Shown here in pieces: positions 1 through 2,943 of a stretch of DNA of 5,411 nt. A program made the position numbers and the translations under genes. Origin of the DNA: an uncultured Erysipelotrichaceae bacterium (GTDB taxonomy: Bacteria > Bacillota_I > Bacilli_A > RFN20 > CAG-826); the NCBI GenBank assembly GCA_900321535.1, contig ONWJ01000048.1, forward strand, positions 1-5,411, written 5' to 3'. The notes under the pieces are model-generated. The model made no database searches, was not told the origin of the DNA, and saw only the letters and a list, made by a program, of their open reading frames with translations. Every line of letters starts with the position of its first letter. The stretch's first letter is position 1.

Positions 1-151
1 AATCAACCTCACCGCGACAAGCCTTTCGGGAATGACGGCCCAAGGTGGCTTTTCCAGCCAACATGCGTTCGTCTTACTGATTGGGTTTGCATCTATTGTT
101 TCCTTCTCTGCATTCTTCTTTGTGAAAAGAAAGCAAAACGAAAAAGAATAA
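1..151 (+). CDS. C-terminal end of a membrane-anchored exported protein (5' part outside window)
   Basis: Frame 2 is open from base 2 and encodes 49 residues before the TAA at 149-151. After about 20 polar residues comes a hydrophobic segment of about 20 residues (roughly 22-41, beginning AFVLLIGFASIV). It is followed by a short charged tail, KRKQNEKE. This hydrophobic stretch plus basic tail at the extreme C-terminus is the usual layout of a C-terminal membrane or cell-wall anchor in Gram-positive surface proteins. No LPXTG motif is present in the visible part, so a sortase substrate is not shown and a simple tail anchor fits as well. The role of the rest of the protein cannot be told. The stop lies only 11 bases before the left inverted repeat of the neighbouring element, so any original downstream terminator may have been displaced; I see no convincing hairpin plus T-run directly after the stop. 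Confidence 0.7.
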   Translation, partial: INLTATSLSGMTAQGGFSSQHAFVLLIGFASIVSFSAFFFVKRKQNEKE

Positions 152-162
152 TTCGAATAATT

Positions 163-191
163 GGCTCTGTTAGACATGTCTACTGATGTCC
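163..191 (+). repeat. Left terminal inverted repeat
   Basis: This 29-base arm begins GGCTCTGTTAGACATGTC. It pairs with the reverse complement of 559-587, with mismatches only at 182 and 189, and identity breaks down from 192 onward. The sharp outer boundary at 163 and the fading inner boundary are typical of transposon ends. Confidence 0.8.
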
Positions 192-217
192 TATCCCTTT
201 TCGGGGTAAAATAATCC

Positions 218-296
218 CGCCAAACCAACACGCCCAAGCAGACTTCGGCCGAACGGAGGATGCCTTTGTTCAGCCAACCCTGGGCTTGGTTTGGCG
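218..296 (+). repeat. Hairpin A inside the element
   Basis: Bases 218-228 (CGCCAAACCAA) pair perfectly with 286-296. After a 3-base bulge (229-231), 232-236 pair with 281-285, giving a 16-bp stem. The loop of about 44 bases contains the 10-base palindrome TTCGGCCGAA (244-253) and the left arm of hairpin C, so A and C cannot form together in one strand. A role in a structured transcript or in transposition is inference. Confidence 0.55.
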
Positions 297-328
297 ATTG
301 AGTCTGCGAAGGTTGGCTGACCAAAGGC
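262..328 (+). repeat. Hairpin C inside the element, overlapping hairpin A
   Basis: Bases 262-279 (GCCTTTGTTCAGCCAACC) and 311-328 are reverse complements at 17 of 18 positions, with a 31-base loop. This is the strongest stem inside the element. Its loop holds the right arm of hairpin A, so the two are alternatives. A further 7-base pairing (238-244 with 301-307) crosses both and could be chance. No T-run follows the stem, so it is not an ordinary intrinsic terminator. Confidence 0.6.
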
Positions 329-338
329 TTTCTTTCCA

Positions 339-587
339 ATGGAAGCCAAAAAGATAGGCGCGATCATCGATTCAATGCGCGAGGGCGAACTCGATGTCCT
401 TTCCTACGCGAAGGAAGCCTTGGACAGGCCGGGGCGGGGCTTTCCGCGATCCTTAGGCGAAAGCCGTGATCCCATGCCGCGAGCTGTCCGAGAAGGCGAT
501 TCCGTTCGACCCCAAGGAAGCCTATGGGAAATGGCATTGCGGCATCTTCGCCGACGGTGGCCATCAGCAGACATGTCTAACAGAGCC
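339..587 (+). pseudogene. Frame-broken coding scrap within the element, unrecognised
   Basis: From ATG 339 the third frame gives a credible stretch (MEAKKIGAIIDSMREGELDV and on to about 431) with ordinary codons. It then turns into arginine- and proline-rich sequence across a GC-rich hairpin (438-444 pairing with 459-465). From about 475 the first frame reads sensibly instead (ELSEKAIPFDPKEAYGKWHC, then GIFADGGHQQTC) until the right inverted repeat. A stop at 454-456 blocks that frame upstream. This looks like two halves of one decayed reading frame separated by an indel or a small palindromic insertion. There is no ribosome binding site before 339. I do not recognise either half; it could be the remains of a transposase or a passenger gene, or simply high-GC noise that stays open. 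Confidence 0.25.
559..587 (-). repeat. Right terminal inverted repeat
   Basis: This is the inverted copy of 163-191; bases 570-587 are an exact reverse complement of 163-180. Two bases downstream an AT-rich gene tail begins in an open frame, so this end marks the junction between the element and the truncated gene. Confidence 0.8.
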
Positions 588-588
588 C

Positions 589-780
589 AAATTTACAAAA
601 AATGAATTCGAAATTGACGCTGACTACTATAAAAATCTAACAAGAAAAATAGATATATTCCGTAATGAAATCAAAGCAAAGAAAGTGGTTCATTTAACAC
701 TTATCATTTTCAATGGTTTGGTCCAGAACAAGTATTCCTCAATCGTGGTTAATGAAATAGCAAAAAATGATCCGCTTTAA
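589..780 (+). pseudogene. C-terminal remnant of an AAA-type ATP-binding protein (ATPase_2/DUF234-like)
   Basis: The AT-rich frame from 589 to the TAA at 778-780 encodes 63 residues. It starts KFTKNEFEIDADYYKNLTRK and contains HLTLIIFNGLVQNKYSSIVV near the end. From memory, this matches the last 60 or so residues of the large family of archaeal-type/AAA ATPases whose C-terminal nuclease-like domain ends in a pattern like EIKF, a lysine- and phenylalanine-containing helix, LTLITTYGL, NKYS, VQNEVTxDDLF. The first lysine may be the K of the E-x-K motif of that domain. The whole ATPase core (Walker A and B) is missing: directly upstream is the right inverted repeat, and before the element lies an unrelated gene. 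The frame stays open leftward into the element (to about 457), but that part is GC-rich and unlike the family. No start or ribosome site is visible, so it is almost certainly not expressed as a working protein. The family call is pattern recognition without a search. Confidence 0.55.
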
Positions 781-794
781 CGACTGACGTCTTT

Positions 795-821
795 TTGACA
801 AATATCGGGTCCTGCTATACA
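795..821 (+). promoter_or_regulatory. Possible upstream promoter P1
   Basis: A perfect -35 hexamer TTGACA lies at 795-800. The best -10 candidate is TATACA at 816-821, which has an extended TGC in front, but spacing is only 15 bases and the hexamer matches 4 of 6. It lies just after the stop of the ATPase remnant, and it could be a duplicated relic of the promoter at 848. Confidence 0.35.
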
Positions 822-847
822 TTATATATAATATAATCACTCCAACG

Positions 848-878
848 TTGACAAATAGTCCGGGGGAGATATTATATT
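848..878 (+). promoter_or_regulatory. Likely main promoter P2 of the exported-protein gene
   Basis: A perfect TTGACA at 848-853 is followed after 19 bases by TATATT (873-878), 5 of 6 to consensus. The spacing is longer than the ideal 17, so the promoter may depend on additional contacts. The very AT-rich run at 821-838 lies where an UP element would sit. The predicted transcription start, near 885, falls a few bases before the palindromic operator. Confidence 0.55.
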
Positions 879-889
879 CTTATTCTTGA

Positions 890-907
890 AATGGAAACGT
901 TTCCATT
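890..907 (+). promoter_or_regulatory. cre/LacI-family operator, 18-bp perfect palindrome
   Basis: AATGGAAACGTTTCCATT is a perfect palindrome centred between 898 and 899. Bases 891-905 fit the relaxed catabolite-responsive element WTGNAANCGNWNNCW. The site lies between the predicted transcription start and the ribosome binding site, the position where a bound CcpA or local LacI-type sugar repressor would block initiation or elongation. CcpA sites are usually less symmetrical, so a dedicated LacI-family regulator is equally possible. No regulator gene is visible in the window. Confidence 0.75.
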
Positions 908-913
908 AGGAGA
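908..913 (+). promoter_or_regulatory. Ribosome binding site for the gene at 919
   Basis: AGGAGA lies 5 bases before the ATG at 919. It follows directly after the operator palindrome. It fixes the start of the exported protein, which then begins with a textbook signal peptide. Confidence 0.8.
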
Positions 914-918
914 TCGAT

Positions 919-2703
919 ATGAAAGCAAGGTCAAAATTTTTAGTAACATCCGCTCTCGCTTGCCTTGGAGTAAGCGCTGTTGCTGTTTGTGCAAATTTTG
1001 CAAATACAAGCAATAATCTAAATTCGGATTTTTTGGTACCCACTAGAAAAAACGTTGATATGAAACCATCCTATTTAATCAATGATGGGGATGCTGAATA
1101 TATCGACTTTATGACAGGGTTTATTGGCGGAAATGCTGGTTTAGCTAGGTTCAGAAATGATACATTTTGGGTTGAAAAAATGAGATTTTTCGGCATGGAC
1201 TATTTCTGTGATACAAGTTTAGCTGCCGGCGGAGAGGGCTGGACGGGAAGTTTTACTTCGCGAGAATTTGCTCAAAGAGGAAACCCCTATGTTTGCTTTC
1301 AAATGGGTGGCGACAGCCAAAAGAATAGAAACAAGTGTGAGATCCAAGTGAAAGTTGATGATGACTGGTTCACGATCAATACAGTTTATAACGATTATTT
1401 CGCCGACCCTCTTTCTTGCCAGCAATTAATTTTTAGAGTTGTTGAAATCGATTCTCAATATAGAAATTCTACTTTAAGAGCGGTGTTTACAGATAACAGC
1501 ACTGGCGGTTTTGGAATGCTAACATTCGGTGCTTTTACAGGCGCTTGTTCATTGGACAGCGCCGCAAAACTTTATAATCTATATAACTTGGCATTAACAG
1601 ATGCGCTTCTTCCTGGTTCTACAGGTAACACGACAGATATCAATAACAAAAAAGCTGCTGACCACATTAGGAACGATATTTTAACGAATGGCGAATACGC
1701 AGCCGTTAGAACCAGAGCAGCTGCCATAGGCGAAGTCAATAATATTAGTGATGACTTTGAAACAGTCGAAGGCTATCCAACATTTACTGAGGATTATTTG
1801 TTTTCTGATAATGGTGGAGAAAATCACGATCGTTTTAATATTTTTTCAAATTCCTATCGCACGAATTTGAAAGTAGCCGAATGGGCATCTAATATGCCAT
1901 TCAATCAAACAAATGACTATTTCTTATCATCTTCAATGAACGAGAGAGGCGAAGCAACCGCGGAAGGTGTTAAAGGAAGATTCTTCTCGTCTCCATTTGT
2001 TTTAAGAGGTTCTGGCTACATTTCTGTTAAGATGGCTGGCGCTAGTGCTCAATTCAGTGTTTGGGACGCAGATACTTATGAGATTTTATTTAGTGTTGTA
2101 GATGATGGTGATTCTAATTCAAGGATCTTTAATGATCATGGTTGGTCAGTTTACAACACTTGTGTCGATGGCAGTAGATTAGGAACGATGACAAGAGTTT
2201 ATGTCGACTGCACTCAATATTTAGGCAGAAAATTGTTTGTCTCTCTCGAAGATTATCGTACTGGTGGAGCTTGGGGATTAGCTAGATTTGACGAATTTGT
2301 CTCTTATTATCCAGAAACGCCAAATATCGGTTATGATGATATTTCTCAAACATATGACAACGTGACTGGTTATGGCGTTTGCCGTGATATTCTCGTTAAT
2401 GGACAAGACAATGATTTCACAAGCGCATGGAATTTCTTAGAGAATACTTATTTCCCAACCGCACGTGCTTATTCTAACGATAACGCGGCTACCTTCTGCG
2501 TAGGCCCGAATACATATAATTCTTCAATTAAATCTACGCTAGAGAGTGCTTACAACGTTTTGTCCCCTCAAGCCAAGGCTATTGTTGATGTTGCCAAAGA
2601 TTACCAATATTCTGGATATGGTTCCTCTGACGCAATGTATACAACATCATTAATCACAGGTCTTACGGTTGGTGAAGCCCTAACATATATGGGCATCAAA
2701 TAA
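919..2703 (+). CDS. Exported cysteine-rich protein with two related beta-type modules; function unknown
   Basis: The 594-residue product starts with a signal peptide: basic MKARSK, then a hydrophobic stretch to about residue 24. Cleavage is plausible after Ala25 (AVCA) or Ala28. Two regions share a pattern: residues about 104-207 and 344-463. Each has G-x-F-x-S then F, RG, Y and M-x-G near its start (TGSFTS/RGNPYVCFQMGG; KGRFFS/RGSGYISVKMAG), and TGG then G, F, F near its end (STGGFGMLTFGAF; RTGGAWGLARFDEF). From memory this resembles non-catalytic beta-sandwich modules that accompany GH32-type and other surface proteins in gut Bacilli; I see no catalytic site. Helical-looking linkers lie at about 211-275 and 475-590, the latter holding LSPQAKAIVDVAKDY. 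The mature part has nine cysteines, unusual for an exported Bacillota protein. There is no C-terminal membrane segment or LPXTG, so it is probably released or held non-covalently. It is AT-rich, unlike nifJ, and appears monocistronic under the operator upstream and the terminator downstream. Confidence 0.85.
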   Translation: MKARSKFLVTSALACLGVSAVAVCANFANTSNNLNSDFLVPTRKNVDMKPSYLINDGDAEYIDFMTGFIGGNAGLARFRNDTFWVEKMRFFGMDYFCDTSLAAGGEGWTGSFTSREFAQRGNPYVCFQMGGDSQKNRNKCEIQVKVDDDWFTINTVYNDYFADPLSCQQLIFRVVEIDSQYRNSTLRAVFTDNSTGGFGMLTFGAFTGACSLDSAAKLYNLYNLALTDALLPGSTGNTTDINNKKAADHIRNDILTNGEYAAVRTRAAAIGEVNNISDDFETVEGYPTFTEDYLFSDNGGENHDRFNIFSNSYRTNLKVAEWASNMPFNQTNDYFLSSSMNERGEATAEGVKGRFFSSPFVLRGSGYISVKMAGASAQFSVWDADTYEILFSVVDDGDSNSRIFNDHGWSVYNTCVDGSRLGTMTRVYVDCTQYLGRKLFVSLEDYRTGGAWGLARFDEFVSYYPETPNIGYDDISQTYDNVTGYGVCRDILVNGQDNDFTSAWNFLENTYFPTARAYSNDNAATFCVGPNTYNSSIKSTLESAYNVLSPQAKAIVDVAKDYQYSGYGSSDAMYTTSLITGLTVGEALTYMGIK

Positions 2704-2716
2704 CAAGCAACAACGC

Positions 2717-2767
2717 AAAAGAGGCGCTTAAGAATTCACTTTGTGAATGATTAACGCCTCTTTTTTT
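2717..2767 (+). terminator. Intrinsic terminator of the exported-protein gene
   Basis: The stem is GAGGCG (2721-2726) with CGCCTC (2755-2760), TTAA (2728-2731) with TTAA (2751-2754), and ATTCAC (2734-2739) with GTGAAT (2743-2748). The loop is TTT, with only small bulges and internal loops. Seven T follow at 2761-2767, and an A-run precedes the stem. It begins 14 bases after the stop codon. Confidence 0.92.
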
Positions 2768-2900
2768 GGTGGCTTTTTAACTTCTAATGTCATTCCACCA
2801 CATCACCAAAAAACGCTTTTAAAAGCGGCCGAAATACGCTGTTTTATTCTATAGAAAAGCAAAAATGTTAGGACCTGCACCTTATCTTTCCGCCCACAAG
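2768..2900. other. Intergenic spacer between convergent genes; palindromes, no gene seen
   Basis: No credible reading frame lies here on either strand. It contains the perfect 14-base palindrome CGCTTTTAAAAGCG (2814-2827) and the perfect 10-base palindrome TTCTATAGAA (2847-2856). The decamer AAAAGCGGCC at 2821-2830 recurs at 2901-2910 in the terminator of the opposing gene, so this may hold the worn remains of a second copy of that terminator. That is inference. Confidence 0.5.
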
Positions 2901-2933
2901 AAAAGCGGCCCTAGTCGAGCTAGAGCCGCTTTT
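2901..2933 (-). terminator. Intrinsic terminator of nifJ
   Basis: Bases 2901-2909 (AAAAGCGGC) pair perfectly with 2925-2933. An inner CTAG (2911-2914) pairs with CTAG (2920-2923) across one mismatch. Read on the minus strand, the stem starts 10 bases after the nifJ stop and ends in TTTTCTT. The A/T-rich ends of the stem could also let it act on plus-strand readthrough. Confidence 0.8.
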
Positions 2934-2943
2934 GGTTAATGGA

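Larger units (their letters stand above)
163..587. mobile_element. 425-bp MITE-like element or IS remnant with terminal inverted repeats
   Basis: Bases 163-191 and 559-587 are inverted copies of each other with 27 of 29 positions matching; the outer 18 bases (GGCTCTGTTAGACATGTC) are perfect. The enclosed DNA is GC-rich, reaching about 68% in one 60-base line, and sits between AT-rich sequence on both sides. It is far too short for an intact transposase, and no open frame resembles one. A non-autonomous element (MITE) mobilised in trans, or an insertion sequence reduced by internal deletion, explains this best. The element starts 11 bases after one gene and its right end abuts a gene tail lacking its front, so it probably took part in a rearrangement. 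I found no convincing target-site duplication: the 8-base flanks are gaataatt on the left and caaattta on the right. The family cannot be assigned from the ends alone. Confidence 0.72.

Noticed and set aside
1..151. Sortase LPXTG signal before the C-terminal membrane segment
   Set aside because: None of the visible residues before the hydrophobic stretch form LPXTG or a close variant.
155..595. Target-site duplication flanking the element
   Set aside because: The 8-base flanks gaataatt and caaattta share only three positions, and shorter flanks do not match either. A rearrangement after insertion could explain the loss.
466..780. A 104-residue plus-strand open frame read as one gene
   Set aside because: It starts at a GTG inside the GC-rich element without a ribosome site and crosses the right inverted repeat into the AT-rich ATPase tail. 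Only the part after 588 resembles a known protein, so it is a chance fusion.
952..993. Lipoprotein signal (Cys15 or Cys24) at the start of the exported protein
   Set aside because: The residues before each cysteine (ALAC, VAVC) do not fit the lipobox, which wants Leu/Val/Ile at -3 and Gly/Ala/Ser at -1 together. Ordinary signal peptidase cleavage after Ala25 or Ala28 is more plausible.
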